DNA of 64,000 bases from Streptomyces sp. WM6378 (GCF_001279695.1 NZ_LGDD01000290.1:21048-85047); one strand, 5' to 3'; counted from the stretch's first letter, positions 32,785-41,454 are shown. Made by a program: numbers and translations. Notes: a model not told the origin generated them from the letters alone.

Positions 32785-33972
32785 TCAGCTCTGGTCGAGC
32801 AGGGTCAAGAGGTCTTCGTTGTAGAAGTCGTCGATGGAGCACGCCCCCGACAGCGTCGAGAAGTACCGGTCGATGTGCTCCTGGTGGCCGACGAGCTTGC
32901 GCAGCATGTCGGTGCGGCCCTCGGGCTTGAGTTCGGCCACGTTGAGCGCGCCCTGGTAGTGGCTGAGGGCTTCGCCGTTGAGGTCGTTCTCGTAGCGCCT
33001 GAGCGCGGTCTTGAGCGGCGCGTCCTCGTGCAGGCGCTGCCCGATGTGGTCGGTGAGGGACTGGGCCTGCACGAAGGCCTCGGTGATGCCGCGGGCCGTG
33101 ATGGAGTCCTTGTGGTTCACCGCGTCGCCGACCAGGACCCAGCCGGGCCCGTAAGCCTTGCGGAAGAAGTTCTCCTGGTGCCCGGTGCCGTACATCTGCT
33201 CCTCGCGGGTGCCCTCGGACATCCGCTCGTACAGGTCGGGGGCCGTGGTGCGGACGGCTTCGAGGTAGGCGGGCTCCACGGCCTTGCGGACCTCGTTGTA
33301 GTCGGCCTGCGGGAAGTACGTCATGATCAGCTTGAGGTCGTCGTTGGTGGGGACGGCGGCGACCCAGCGCCCCGGCCGCTCGTACAGCTCGAAGCTGGAG
33401 GGCACCCCGGACCAGTAGCTGTAGTAGACGCAGGTCGCCCGCGGGTGCTCGATGACGTAGGGCGCACCGGCCTTGCGGGCCACCAGCGAGCGCATGCCGT
33501 CCGCGCCGACGACCAGGCGTGCCCGGTCCGTCGCCTCGGCGCCGCCGGGCGTCGTGTACCGCACGCCGACGACCCGGTCGTCCTCCCACAGCAGGTCGTT
33601 GACCGCGCAGCCCTCACGGAACTCCACGCCGGCCGCCGCGGCACCGGCCGCGAGGATCGGGTCGAGCACGTAGCGCCTGGGCGCGTACGTGGTCGTCTGG
33701 CCGTCCATCGGCAGGGAGAAGCCGTCGATGCGGACGCCGGGGCCCTCGTAGCTCTCGTGGGTGATCGGCGTGCAGCCCGTGTCGCGGATCTTGTCGAGCA
33801 GCCCCCACCGGTTGAGCAGTGCCACGCCCTGCATGTGGATGTAGTGCGAGGACAGCGTGTCCTGCGGGAATCGTGCTTTCTCCAGGAGCAGGACGCGGTA
33901 TCCCTGCTGCGCGAAGAGCATGGCCGTCGGCGAACCCGCACAACGGGCACCTATGACAATCACGTCGTACAT
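32785..33972 (-). CDS. FAD-dependent monooxygenase (geranylgeranyl-reductase-like fold)
   Basis: 395 aa flavoprotein. The N-terminal dinucleotide fold is VIVIGARCAGSPTAM, followed by a VVGADGMRS motif and GWVLVGDAVNHKDSITARG as the second FAD motif. It sits between the discrete A-PCP genes and the NRPS genes, 231 bp after the PCP stop, with its own upstream palindrome at 34155-34184 and AGAGAGG before the ATG. It therefore seems to lead the NRPS operon. By analogy with the A-PCP-flavoprotein set in piperazate hexadepsipeptide clusters, it may N- or C-hydroxylate the amino acid held on the discrete PCP; that is inference. It lacks the Trx-like tail of the FAD enzyme starting at 9068. Confidence 0.85.
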   Translation of the reverse strand: MYDVIVIGARCAGSPTAMLFAQQGYRVLLLEKARFPQDTLSSHYIHMQGVALLNRWGLLDKIRDTGCTPITHESYEGPGVRIDGFSLPMDGQTTTYAPRRYVLDPILAAGAAAAGVEFREGCAVNDLLWEDDRVVGVRYTTPGGAEATDRARLVVGADGMRSLVARKAGAPYVIEHPRATCVYYSYWSGVPSSFELYERPGRWVAAVPTNDDLKLIMTYFPQADYNEVRKAVEPAYLEAVRTTAPDLYERMSEGTREEQMYGTGHQENFFRKAYGPGWVLVGDAVNHKDSITARGITEAFVQAQSLTDHIGQRLHEDAPLKTALRRYENDLNGEALSHYQGALNVAELKPEGRTDMLRKLVGHQEHIDRYFSTLSGACSIDDFYNEDLLTLLDQS

Positions 33973-34154
33973 GGCGCGCCTCTCTTACCAGGTAGTTTTT
34001 GAGCCAATGCGGCTGCAGCCGTAAATTCCATTGCAATGGGGCGCGCTATCGACGCAGCGAAAGAAATGAATGCTGCGGAGCACGAATATGATGCTAGCCG
34101 CGCGAACCGGCGGGAAAAACACGTTCGGCACCGCGCGGAGTCGGCGCCGGGGCT

Positions 34155-34184
34155 GTGGTGTGTCTCGCCGGCGGGACACACCAC
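34155..34184. promoter_or_regulatory. Palindromic operator, copy 3 (extended)
   Basis: The core TGTCTCGCCGGCGGGACA (34161-34178) matches the perfect copy at 17 of 18 positions, and flanking GTGGTG/CACCAC extends the dyad to 30 bp. It lies about 190 bp upstream of the FAD monooxygenase start, right after the discrete PCP stop, in a somewhat AT-richer 231-bp gap that probably carries the NRPS operon promoter. Confidence 0.65.
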
Positions 34185-34203
34185 GGCGCCAACTCGCCCG
34201 TCG

Positions 34204-34434
34204 TTACTGGGCCACCGCGGTCAGGGACTCGATGTACGCGGAGATCGAGGCCACCGTCGGGTTGAGGAACATCTGGTCCATCGGGACCTCGACGCCCAGT
34301 TCCTCGAAGAAGGCGCCCTGAATCCTGACCATGATCAGGGACTGGCCGCCCAGGGCGAAGAAATCATCGTCGTCGGATATGTCGTCGCGCTTGAATTCCC
34401 GGCACCAAATGGCCCGCACACTGTCGGCGATCAT
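34204..34434 (-). CDS. Discrete peptidyl carrier protein
   Basis: 76 aa carrier with phosphopantetheine site DDDFFALGGQSLIMVRI (Ser near residue 33). I start at the ATG at 34434, which has GAGAGGACTGTG before it. It lies 34 bp after the discrete adenylation gene, and the two should work as a pair: adenylate, load, then modify in trans by the adjacent FAD monooxygenase. It differs clearly from the other discrete PCP (8355-8669). Confidence 0.92.
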   Translation of the reverse strand: MIADSVRAIWCREFKRDDISDDDDFFALGGQSLIMVRIQGAFFEELGVEVPMDQMFLNPTVASISAYIESLTAVAQ

Positions 34435-34468
34435 CACAGTCCTCTCGGTTCTCATCAAGGTCCGGCGA

Positions 34469-36049
34469 CTATGCCGCGGCGCCGGCGAACTGGTTGCGGC
34501 ACACCTCGGCAAGCGCCTTGCGGTCGACTTTTCCGTGCGGGCTGAGCGGAATGCGCAGGATGTTCACGAACCGGGCCGGAACCATGTTCCGCGGCAGCGT
34601 CCACAGGAGGCGGGTGCGCAGGTCGTCCTCGGCGAGGTCGCCGCCGGTCGGGACGACGAACGCGGTCAGTTCGGCCTCGCCGGCGTCGTTGTGGGTGACC
34701 ACCACGGCGGCCTCCCGGACGCCGACGAGCCGGCCGAGCGCGCGCTCGATGTCGGTGGGGTCGATGCGCATGCCGCGCACCTTCACCTGCGCGTCCATCC
34801 GGCCGAGGACGACGAGTTCGCCGGCCTCGTTCACCTGGCCGCGGTCGCCCGTGCGGTAGACCCTGCGCTCCACGCCGTCGACCACGAGCGTCGTGAACTT
34901 CGCGTTCTCGGGGCCAGATCCGCCCAGGTAGCCCGCGCCGACGCTGAGACCGGAGATGCAGATCTCGCCCTGCTCCCCCGGACCGACCTCGTTGAGGTCC
35001 TCGTCGAGGAGGTGGATGTCGGTGTTGTAGGCCGGCCTGCCCACCGGTGCGATGTCGTGCTCGCCCGGCCGGTAGTCGGCGAGGTCGTAGGAGGTGGCGA
35101 CGTCCGTGCACTCGGCGACGCCGTACTGGTGCAGGAGGGTGCACGTGTTGCCCTCGCGCCGCGCCCAGTTGGTGAGCCGCTCGGCCTTCAGGGCCTCCCC
35201 GCCGAACAGCACGTAGTCGAGCCGGGTGAGCGCGTCTCCACCCCGTGCGGTCTCCCAGTCCACCAGCAGGTACAGCGTGCTGGAGGCGCAGTGCACGACG
35301 CGGATGTCGTGCTCGTTCAGCATCCGGTAGGCCATCATGGCGTCGAAGTTGCGGGTCGCCATCAGGTGCTGGGTGGCGCCGCAGAACAGCGGTGTCATCA
35401 GGGCGCGCTGGGACAGGTCGAAGCCGAACGCGCTGACGACCAGGTTGTTGGACCCGCTGTGCAGGCCGTATTCGAGCTTCAGCCAGTTCATCAGGTTGAA
35501 CCAGCCCTCGTGCCGCACCGCGGTCAGCTTCGGCGTGCCGGTCGAGCCGGACGTGAAGACCGCGTAACACACGTCGTCCCCGGTGACCGGGACGCCGGGG
35601 TCGGTGTCCGGGAGGCCCGCGAGGTGATCGGCCAGCGGCGCGAGGTCGATGACGTCGACGGCCGCCGACTCCACCAGGGGGGCCGTCGCCGGGGAGGCGA
35701 CGATGAGGGCGAGGTCGGGCACCTGGCCGAGGAGCAGCTGGAGCCGCGCCGAGGGGTAGGCCGGGTCGAAGGGTACGTAAGCCGCGCCCGCCTTCAGCGT
35801 GCCGAGGATGGCGACGAGCAGGTCGACCGAGTAGTCGAGGCAGACACCGACCTTCGCGCCCCGGCCGTGCCCGCGCGAGATGAGGTGGTGCGCGAACCGG
35901 TTGGCCCTGGCGTTCAGTTCCGCGTACGTCACCCGCTCCCCGGCATAGAAGACGGCGATGGCGTCGGGGGTGTTCCGCGCGTGCGCCTCGACCTGCTGGT
36001 GGACGACGGGCGCCGAGGGCAGGTCGACCCGCTTTCCCTGAAGGATCAT
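34469..36049 (-). CDS. Discrete NRPS adenylation enzyme
   Basis: 526 aa stand-alone A domain that activates an amino acid as the adenylate for transfer to a PCP. Core motifs are AVFTSGSTGTPK (A3), YGVAECTD in place of the usual YGPTE (A5), VYRTGDRG (A7), QVKVRGMRIDPTDIE (A8) and HGKVDRKAL (A10 Lys). The pocket read by eye is DLRHLGQDVK, which I cannot assign. It starts at the ATG at 36049 after GGAGTCAGTTG; an in-frame ATG at 36082 has a poorer ribosome site. It lies downstream of the lmbU-like gene and upstream of a discrete PCP. Confidence 0.93.
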   Translation of the reverse strand: MILQGKRVDLPSAPVVHQQVEAHARNTPDAIAVFYAGERVTYAELNARANRFAHHLISRGHGRGAKVGVCLDYSVDLLVAILGTLKAGAAYVPFDPAYPSARLQLLLGQVPDLALIVASPATAPLVESAAVDVIDLAPLADHLAGLPDTDPGVPVTGDDVCYAVFTSGSTGTPKLTAVRHEGWFNLMNWLKLEYGLHSGSNNLVVSAFGFDLSQRALMTPLFCGATQHLMATRNFDAMMAYRMLNEHDIRVVHCASSTLYLLVDWETARGGDALTRLDYVLFGGEALKAERLTNWARREGNTCTLLHQYGVAECTDVATSYDLADYRPGEHDIAPVGRPAYNTDIHLLDEDLNEVGPGEQGEICISGLSVGAGYLGGSGPENAKFTTLVVDGVERRVYRTGDRGQVNEAGELVVLGRMDAQVKVRGMRIDPTDIERALGRLVGVREAAVVVTHNDAGEAELTAFVVPTGGDLAEDDLRTRLLWTLPRNMVPARFVNILRIPLSPHGKVDRKALAEVCRNQFAGAAA

Positions 36050-36142
36050 CAACTGACTCCGATGTGAGAGGTGTCCGGTCATACGGGCCGCCGGCGCACC
36101 TCGGGAGACGGGAGTGGGCCGGCACGTACGGGCGATGCGCCG

Positions 36143-36883
36143 CTAGGCGGTCCGCTGATCGGGGGTTCGCTGATCGGCGGCTTCGAGCATCTGGGCCACC
36201 CATTTGTCGACGGGCAGACCGTGTGCGGCGGCCGCTTTCGAGTAGTACTCCAGTTGGCCCGCGGACAGTTCGATGGTGAGCCGGGTGACCTTCTGCTGGC
36301 GCCGCTCGGCGGCCGCCGACTTGGCGAGCTGGGGCACCCCCCGCTGCTCGGCGTCGCTGCCCGGGGTGAGTTCGGTGGTGTCGCTCTGCACGGCCAGGCT
36401 GGCGCGGACCGCCCTGCGCAGTTCGTTGCGCGACCACTTCTGCTGTTCGGCCTTGCGCAGCCAGTAGTCCTGCTCCGGAGGCGAGAGGCGGGTGACCTCG
36501 GCATGGTGGGCGAAGCTGAGGTTGTCCCGCCTGCGGTGGTGCTCGAACCGCCGGGCCACCCAGGCGTAGTTGCGCAGGGTCTGGTAGTCGAGCCCGGTGC
36601 GCTCGATGGCCTCCTTGTAGCGCCGCCACCCGTAGGTGGCCTCTCCGTAGATGAGCCAGTCGGCGAGCCACCACGCCGAGGAGTTCACGAGCTCGCGCAG
36701 GTTGGTGCCGATCTGCTCCCAGGACCGCTCCGGCAGGTTCTGCGGGAGGAGCATCCCGGACTTCTGCACCTTGGCGGGCGACCCCACGAAGGACAGGACC
36801 ACATCGTCTTGCGCGGCCTCGCCGCTGCCGCCCGCCGGCCCGGCCTTGTGTCTGCTCGCGGTCCTCACAGCGCCGCTCACCAT
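36143..36883 (-). CDS. LmbU-family transcriptional regulator
   Basis: 246 aa. The centre (SSAWWLADWLIYGEATYGWRR..., LDYQTLRNYAWVARRFE, LSFAHHAEVTRL, WSRNELRRAVRAS) is the conserved core of LmbU/NovE/HmtD-type regulators found in lincomycin, aminocoumarin and himastatin clusters. LmbU is reported, as I recall, to bind a palindrome with core CGCCGGCG, and five such sites occur in this window, one being a half site 110 bp upstream of this gene. I prefer the ATG at 36883 because GGGGAG is 6 nt before it; the ATG at 36889 directly abuts that motif. It is probably the pathway activator of the NRPS, piperazate and P450 genes. The family does not match classical HTH domains. Confidence 0.85.
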   Translation of the reverse strand: MVSGAVRTASRHKAGPAGGSGEAAQDDVVLSFVGSPAKVQKSGMLLPQNLPERSWEQIGTNLRELVNSSAWWLADWLIYGEATYGWRRYKEAIERTGLDYQTLRNYAWVARRFEHHRRRDNLSFAHHAEVTRLSPPEQDYWLRKAEQQKWSRNELRRAVRASLAVQSDTTELTPGSDAEQRGVPQLAKSAAAERRQQKVTRLTIELSAGQLEYYSKAAAAHGLPVDKWVAQMLEAADQRTPDQRTA

Positions 36884-36992
36884 CTTCATCTCCCCACTCA
36901 GAGTGTTTTCCTGGGCGCAGACCGATCACTGGACCGAGCGTCCGGGCGGCGGTCACTGTCGTTGCGCTTGCGCCGGCCCGCTCGATTACGCC

Positions 36993-37010
36993 GCGAGCGC
37001 CGGCGGGACA
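36993..37010. promoter_or_regulatory. Palindromic operator, copy 4 (half site) upstream of lmbU-like gene
   Basis: The sequence ends GCGCCGGCGGGACA. The right half and the CGCCGGCG core are intact, the left half is not (13 of 18 positions match). It lies 110 bp upstream of the lmbU-like start, which suggests weak autoregulation. Confidence 0.45.
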
Positions 37011-37142
37011 TGGGTGTGCGGGCCGCGAAGGCGCGGGCCGCGGCGCCGCTCACTGAGGTGCCCGACCGAACAGGTCGTCCCGGCCGGGTCCGCAGCGCCA
37101 ACGGGTTCCGCCGCGTCGAACCGGCGGGAGTGCGGGGGACGC

Positions 37143-37358
37143 TCAGTCCGCCGCCATGGCCTCACGCAGGGTCTTGGGACGCAGGTCCGTCCAGTTCTGC
37201 TCGACGTACTCCAGGCACTCGGCCTTGGCGGCCTCGCCGAAGACGACCCGCCAGCCCGCGGGCACCTCGCTGAACGCCGGCCACAGGGAGTGCTGCTCCT
37301 CGTCGTTGACCACGACGAAGAAGCGGCCGTCCTCGTCATCGAAGGGGTTCGTGCTCAA
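37143..37358 (-). CDS. MbtH-like NRPS chaperone
   Basis: 71 aa MbtH-family protein that binds and activates adenylation domains. The family signature is visible: [19 protein letters not shown] and then [19 protein letters not shown]. The start is TTG at 37358, with AAGGACGG upstream. It is the first gene of the minus-strand NRPS group, before the lmbU-like regulator, and there is no other MbtH in the window, so it probably serves both the discrete A enzyme and the modular NRPSs. Confidence 0.95.
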   Translation of the reverse strand: MSTNPFDDEDGRFFVVVNDEEQHSLWPAFSEVPAGWRVVFGEAAKAECLEYVEQNWTDLRPKTLREAMAAD

Positions 37359-37633
37359 CTGGCACCGTCCTTAACCGTCATGGGGTGACTGGGGAATGGG
37401 AAATCGTCGGGGCCGGACGAGGGGACGGCGCCGGACGCGGATGCGCCCGTCGACGTCGTCCTCTTGTACGAACCGTCCGGGTGTCCCGTCGTGCGGACCC
37501 CGGCGCCGGTTGCGACCCCGGCGTTGCCACGTCACCGTAAGGACGGGACCGCCGGACCAACAAGGCCGGTAGTGCGGAGTTCGAGCCGTTCTGGATCGGG
37601 CGGCTAGAGGGCCCGCGCCGGCCCCTGCGGCCG

Positions 37634-37789
37634 CTAGTCGATGCCTCGGACGATGTGCGGCTCGGCGGCGACGGACGCGTCGTCGTCGGCCCCGGCCAGC
37701 CGCAGCGGCGGGGCGTCGGCCCACGCCGTGAGACCCGTGCGACCGGCATGGCCGAGTAGTTGGTTGAGCTCGTGCGAGTGGTCGTTCAC
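37634..37789 (-). CDS. Possible small protein (51 aa)
   Basis: A short frame from GTG to TAG with AAGGGA six nt before the start. The product begins MNDHSHELNQLLGHAGRTGL and is acidic and alanine-rich towards the end (AGADDDASVAAEP). I recognise no family. It is on the same strand as mbtH, 275 bp upstream of it. The support is only the ribosome site and typical codon use, so it may not be a gene. Confidence 0.3.
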   Translation of the reverse strand: MNDHSHELNQLLGHAGRTGLTAWADAPPLRLAGADDDASVAAEPHIVRGID

Positions 37790-37911
37790 CGGGTCGTCCC
37801 TTCGCCGGACTTCGCGCCCTGGGCGCAGATCTGCCGGTCGGCCACGGCGTCGCGAGGCGCTTGAGGTTCGTTCCAGAGCGACCTGACTTCGGGCCGGGGC
37901 GGCCGGTCCTT

Positions 37912-37935
37912 GACGTACACAAGGACGTACACAAA
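37912..37935. repeat. Tandem 12-bp direct repeat
   Basis: GACGTACACAAG is followed directly by GACGTACACAAA (11 of 12 identical). Placed in a control region, it resembles a binding site for a tandem-binding activator such as a SARP, but the 12-bp period differs from the usual 11. Confidence 0.55.
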
Positions 37936-38189
37936 CGAGATCGGCTGCCTGGCGTTCCTCGGATGAGAACGCACGGCAGCCGATCGGCCCGTCCGCTGTC
38001 CGCTCCGGTTCGAGCGGGGGTGCGGGATCCCGGCCTTGTGGGCCGGGTGTCGCGGTCGTCGTACGGGCTCGGGCCGCCCGGGTTGCCGGTGGCCGACTCG
38101 CGTTCCACGCTATACACGGCCCGTTCGAGGCCCGGTCGAGTGCCGCTGAAGGGGCAGGTGGCGGCGGCCGGAGGGCAAGCGGAGCCCCT

Positions 38190-38220
38190 CGGCGGTGCAG
38201 CACGGGGCACTGCACCGCCG
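38190..38220. promoter_or_regulatory. Stem-loop upstream of thioesterase gene
   Basis: CGGCGGTGCAG pairs perfectly with CTGCACCGCCG around a 9-nt loop. There is no gene directly upstream for it to terminate on the plus strand, so it may be a leader structure or an operator. Confidence 0.4.
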
Positions 38221-38385
38221 GTGTTCGGCGCCGTGCCGACGTCGGCCCGCCCGGTCCGCGCCGATCGGCCCGAGGATCGCTCAAGAACGGCCACACCCGT
38301 GGTGGAGCCCGCCTGGTGCCGGAGCCCGGGAGGCTGTACACCGTTCTATGGTCCGAGCATGCCCGGACCGACCCGAGGAAGAGCG

Positions 38386-39132
38386 ATGGACAGCACACGA
38401 CCTGCCCTGCGCCTGTTCGTCCTGCACCACGCGGGGGGCTCCCACGTGCTGTACCGCCACTGGCCGGCCGGGCTGCCGGACACCTGGGACGTGCGACTGC
38501 TCGACGCCCCGGGCCACGGCCACCTGCTCGACCGGCCGCAGATCGCGGACGCGGGCCGCCTCGCCGACTTCCTGCTGCGCCGCATCGAGCCCGAACCGGG
38601 CTGCCCCTACGCCCTTTTCGGGCACAGCATGGGCGCCCTGGTCGCGTACGAGATCACCCGGCGGCTCGTCGAGAGGGGCCTGCCGCTGCCGGTGTGGGTC
38701 GGTGTCTCCGCACGGCCGGCGCCGCAGCTGGTGGGGCAGGGGCACGGGTACCACGAGCTGCCCGACGCCGAGCTGCGCAGCCGCCTGAAGCAGCTCGGGG
38801 GCACGCCCGACGAGGTCTTCGACGACCCCGACCTGTGGGCCGTGTTCGACCCGATGATCCGGGCCGACATGCGCCTGGTGGACACCTGGCGCCCCGCTCC
38901 CGACTCCGCTCCGCTGCCCGTGGCGCTGTCCGCCTACGCGGGCGTGGAGGACAACTCGGCGTCACCGCGGCGGATGGCCGGCTGGGCGGAGCACAGCGAG
39001 CACTTCCTGGGCCTGCGGGTCTTCGACGGCGGTCACTTCTACTTCCAGCGCGATCCCGGTCCGCTGCTGCGGCAGATCGAACGGGACGCGACCACGGCGC
39101 TCGACGCGGCGGGCGCGATGCGGTCCTCCTGA
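38386..39132 (+). CDS. Type II thioesterase (first of a duplicated thioesterase-SARP pair)
   Basis: 248 aa discrete thioesterase: LFVLHHAGGSHVLYRHW at the N-terminus, YALFGHSMGALVAYE with the Ser nucleophile, and catalytic His in FDGGHFYFQ. The ATG is preceded by GAGGAAGAG. The SARP gene follows after 54 bp. A very similar thioesterase followed by a SARP of the same type lies at 61360-63035, so this gene pair is duplicated within the locus. Its role is likely removal of wrong acyl groups; which assembly line it serves is not visible. Confidence 0.92.
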   Translation: MDSTRPALRLFVLHHAGGSHVLYRHWPAGLPDTWDVRLLDAPGHGHLLDRPQIADAGRLADFLLRRIEPEPGCPYALFGHSMGALVAYEITRRLVERGLPLPVWVGVSARPAPQLVGQGHGYHELPDAELRSRLKQLGGTPDEVFDDPDLWAVFDPMIRADMRLVDTWRPAPDSAPLPVALSAYAGVEDNSASPRRMAGWAEHSEHFLGLRVFDGGHFYFQRDPGPLLRQIERDATTALDAAGAMRSS

Positions 39133-39186
39133 ACCGTCACTCGGTCGCCCGCGACCGGCCGGCCTGCGGGCATGTGAGGGGATGAG

Positions 39187-40152
39187 ATGCGGTTCTGCGT
39201 TCTCGGTCTCGTGGAAGTCCAGGACGAGCAGAGCGGCCTGCGGATCCTTCCCATGGGTGCCAAGCAGCGTGCGCTGCTCGGGGCGCTGGTGGTGGAGGCC
39301 GGGCGCGACGTCTGTGCGCGGCGGCTCGTCGACGAGCTGTGGGGCGAACACCCGCCCGCCAACGCGGCGAACGCGCTGCACCTGCATGTGGCCCGGCTGC
39401 GAAGGCTGCTGTCCGACCCGGCGGGCCCGGACGCCGGACAGCCCGCACAGCGCCCGTGCATCGTGACCACCCCGCGCGGCTACACGCTGCGGCCCGGCCC
39501 CGTCGAAACGGACGCGGCGCGCTTCGAGGACCTGACCGACCAGGGCCGCCGGGCCCTGCCCCATGACCCGGATCTGGCCGGTGAACTGCTGGGCCGAGCC
39601 CTGTCGTTGTGGCGCGGCCCGGCTCTCCAGGGCAGCGTGCTCGGCCACATCTGCGCCGCCGAGGCGGCCCGGCTCGACGAACTCCGCCTGACCGCACTGG
39701 AGTTGAGGTGCGAGGCGCATCTGCGCACCGGACGGCACGGCGAGCTCATCGGCGAGCTGGTGGAGCTCACCACCGAGCACCCCACCCGGGAGAGGTTCTA
39801 CGACCTGCTGATGGTCGCCTTCTACCGCTGCGGCCGGCAGGCGGAGGCGCTCGCCGTGTACGAACGGGCCCGCAACCGTCTGCTGCACGAGCTCGGCGTC
39901 GAGCCGGGCCCCGCCCTGCGCCGCCTGATGGCGCGGATACTCCACCACGACCCGGCCCTGACCACGGCGGCGGGCCCCCGCCCGGCCGACCCGCCGCGGC
40001 CCCGCAAGGCGCCCGCGACGGCCGACGGCGCGGCGCGCCCGCTCGGCGAGGAGATGGCCCGCCTGCACCGCCGCATCGAGCGTTTGCAGCACGAGCAGGA
40101 CCAACTGCTGCTCCGTTTCCGCGAGTTGACGGCAGGCACCGCCCAGAGGTGA
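39187..40152 (+). CDS. SARP-family transcriptional activator
   Basis: 321 aa with an N-terminal OmpR-type winged helix (VLGLVEVQD..., MGAKQRALLGALVV, RRLVDELWGEHPP, NALHLHVARLRRLL) followed by the bacterial transcriptional activation domain (RFEDLTDQGRRAL... ERFYDLLMVAFYRCGRQAEALAVYERAR). Such proteins bind direct heptamer repeats near the -35 region and recruit RNA polymerase. The tail adds a predicted coiled coil (EEMARLHRRIERLQHEQDQLLLRF), also present in the SARP at 62112 but not in the other SARPs here. It follows the thioesterase gene. Confidence 0.93.
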   Translation: MRFCVLGLVEVQDEQSGLRILPMGAKQRALLGALVVEAGRDVCARRLVDELWGEHPPANAANALHLHVARLRRLLSDPAGPDAGQPAQRPCIVTTPRGYTLRPGPVETDAARFEDLTDQGRRALPHDPDLAGELLGRALSLWRGPALQGSVLGHICAAEAARLDELRLTALELRCEAHLRTGRHGELIGELVELTTEHPTRERFYDLLMVAFYRCGRQAEALAVYERARNRLLHELGVEPGPALRRLMARILHHDPALTTAAGPRPADPPRPRKAPATADGAARPLGEEMARLHRRIERLQHEQDQLLLRFRELTAGTAQR

Positions 40153-40157
40153 CGGCA

Positions 40158-40194
40158 CGGTGTTGTTCGCACAAGCTACCCGCGCACAACACCG
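40158..40194. terminator. Inverted repeat after SARP gene
   Basis: CGGTGTTGT and ACAACACCG arms flank a 19-nt loop, starting 6 bp after the SARP stop. It is either a weak terminator or an operator for the next gene. Confidence 0.4.
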
Positions 40195-40269
40195 GTGACC
40201 TACTGTTCCGCGGACGGACGGCACGAGTACGAAATCGGCCAAGTACCGACGGACATCAGGAGCGGGGAC

Positions 40270-41454
40270 ATGATGAGACGGAAGAGACCGAGAGCCTGCG
40301 TGGTCGCTCTGGCGGCGGTCGCGATGACGGCCACCGCCTTCACGGAACCGGCCCAGGCGTCGCAGGGCACGGCTCCCGCGGCGGCCGGCCACCAGGGGAC
40401 CCAGCAGGCCATGGACGCGGCGGTCACAGCAGGTGTCCCCGGCATCGTCGCCGAGGCGCGGGACGCCGGCGGAGTCTGGAAGTCGGCGTCGGGCGTGGGC
40501 AATCTGAAGACGGGCGCGCCGCGCGGCAAGGACGACCGGTTCCGCACCACCAACATCACCGACACCTTCGTGGCGACGGTCCTCCTCCAGTTGGAGGCGG
40601 AGAAGAAGCTCAGCCTCGACGACACCGTCGAGCACCTGCTGCCCGGCCTGGTGACGGGCAACGGCAACGACGGCGCCCAGATCACCGTGCGCCAGCTCCT
40701 CAACCACACCAGCGGCCTGTTCGACTACCTCGCGGACAAGGAGTACGCCGCGACGTACTCGGACGGCGACGGCTTCCTCCAGCACCGCTACGACACCGTG
40801 ACGCCCGAGCAGCGGGTGAAGGTGGCCCTGGCTCACGCGCCGATGTTCAAGCCCGGGGCCGAGCACTGGTTCTCCAACACCAACGACGTCCTGGCCGCGA
40901 TGGTCCTGGAGAAGGTCGCCGGCCGGCCGTACGGGGACGAGGTGCGTCGGCGCATCATCGAACCCCTGGGGCTCAGGGCGACGTCCAACCCGGGCAACTC
41001 CAGCCGTCTGCCGCAGCCGAGCGGCCGGGGGTACGCCAAGCTCTTCACCGCGCAGCCGGACCGGATCGACGACGTGACCGAGGTGAACGGGTCGCAGAGC
41101 TGGGGCAACGGCGACATCGTCTCCAGCGCGGACGATCTGAACCGGTTCTACGCGGCCCTGATGCGCGGGAAGCTGCTGCCTCCGCAGCAGCTGAAGGAGA
41201 TGAAGACCACCGTCGACGACCCGGCCTTCCCGGGCGCGACCTACGGGCTCAACATCGGTCGGCTCACGCTGGGTTGTGGCACCACCATCTGGTACCGCGA
41301 CGGAGGCACGGCCGGGTGGATCTCCCTGGCCGCCTTCACCGAGGACGCCGGCCACCAGCTCGTCTTCAACTTCAACGCCAGCTGGGGAGCGGACTCCATG
41401 CTCCCCATCCTGAACGCCGAGTTCTGCGGCACACCTGCCGCCGCCGCGCACTGA
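40270..41454 (+). CDS. Secreted serine-hydrolase (class C beta-lactamase/DD-peptidase) homologue, catalytically degenerate
   Basis: 394 aa. The signal peptide is MMRRKRPRACVVALAAVAMTATAF with a likely cleavage near AQA-SQG. The fold matches the D-alanyl-D-alanine carboxypeptidase/beta-lactamase family (ITVRQLLNHTSGLFDYL, PGAEHWFSNTND, LGLRATSNPG). The family SxxK motif reads NITD (Asn95 and Asp98), YxN reads FSN, and the HxG motif region reads YRDGGTAG, so nucleophile and general base are gone. It is probably a non-catalytic binding protein or pseudoenzyme. The ATG at 40270 is used (AGCGGGG upstream); an ATG 3 bp later is equivalent. Its role in this locus is unknown; self-protection or transport are only guesses. 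Confidence 0.85.
   Translation: MMRRKRPRACVVALAAVAMTATAFTEPAQASQGTAPAAAGHQGTQQAMDAAVTAGVPGIVAEARDAGGVWKSASGVGNLKTGAPRGKDDRFRTTNITDTFVATVLLQLEAEKKLSLDDTVEHLLPGLVTGNGNDGAQITVRQLLNHTSGLFDYLADKEYAATYSDGDGFLQHRYDTVTPEQRVKVALAHAPMFKPGAEHWFSNTNDVLAAMVLEKVAGRPYGDEVRRRIIEPLGLRATSNPGNSSRLPQPSGRGYAKLFTAQPDRIDDVTEVNGSQSWGNGDIVSSADDLNRFYAALMRGKLLPPQQLKEMKTTVDDPAFPGATYGLNIGRLTLGCGTTIWYRDGGTAGWISLAAFTEDAGHQLVFNFNASWGADSMLPILNAEFCGTPAAAAH

Larger units (their letters stand above)
37790..38385. other. Non-coding region upstream of thioesterase-SARP pair
   Basis: About 600 bp without a convincing gene. It holds a 12-bp tandem repeat (37912-37935) and a strong stem-loop (38190-38220). Open frames run through it on both strands but lack ribosome sites or recognisable domains. 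It probably carries promoters for the flanking divergent genes. Confidence 0.6.

Noticed and set aside
32785..33972. Flavin-dependent halogenase
   Set aside because: The GxGxxG and GDA motifs are of the geranylgeranyl-reductase-like monooxygenase type; no WxWxIP halogenase motif is seen.
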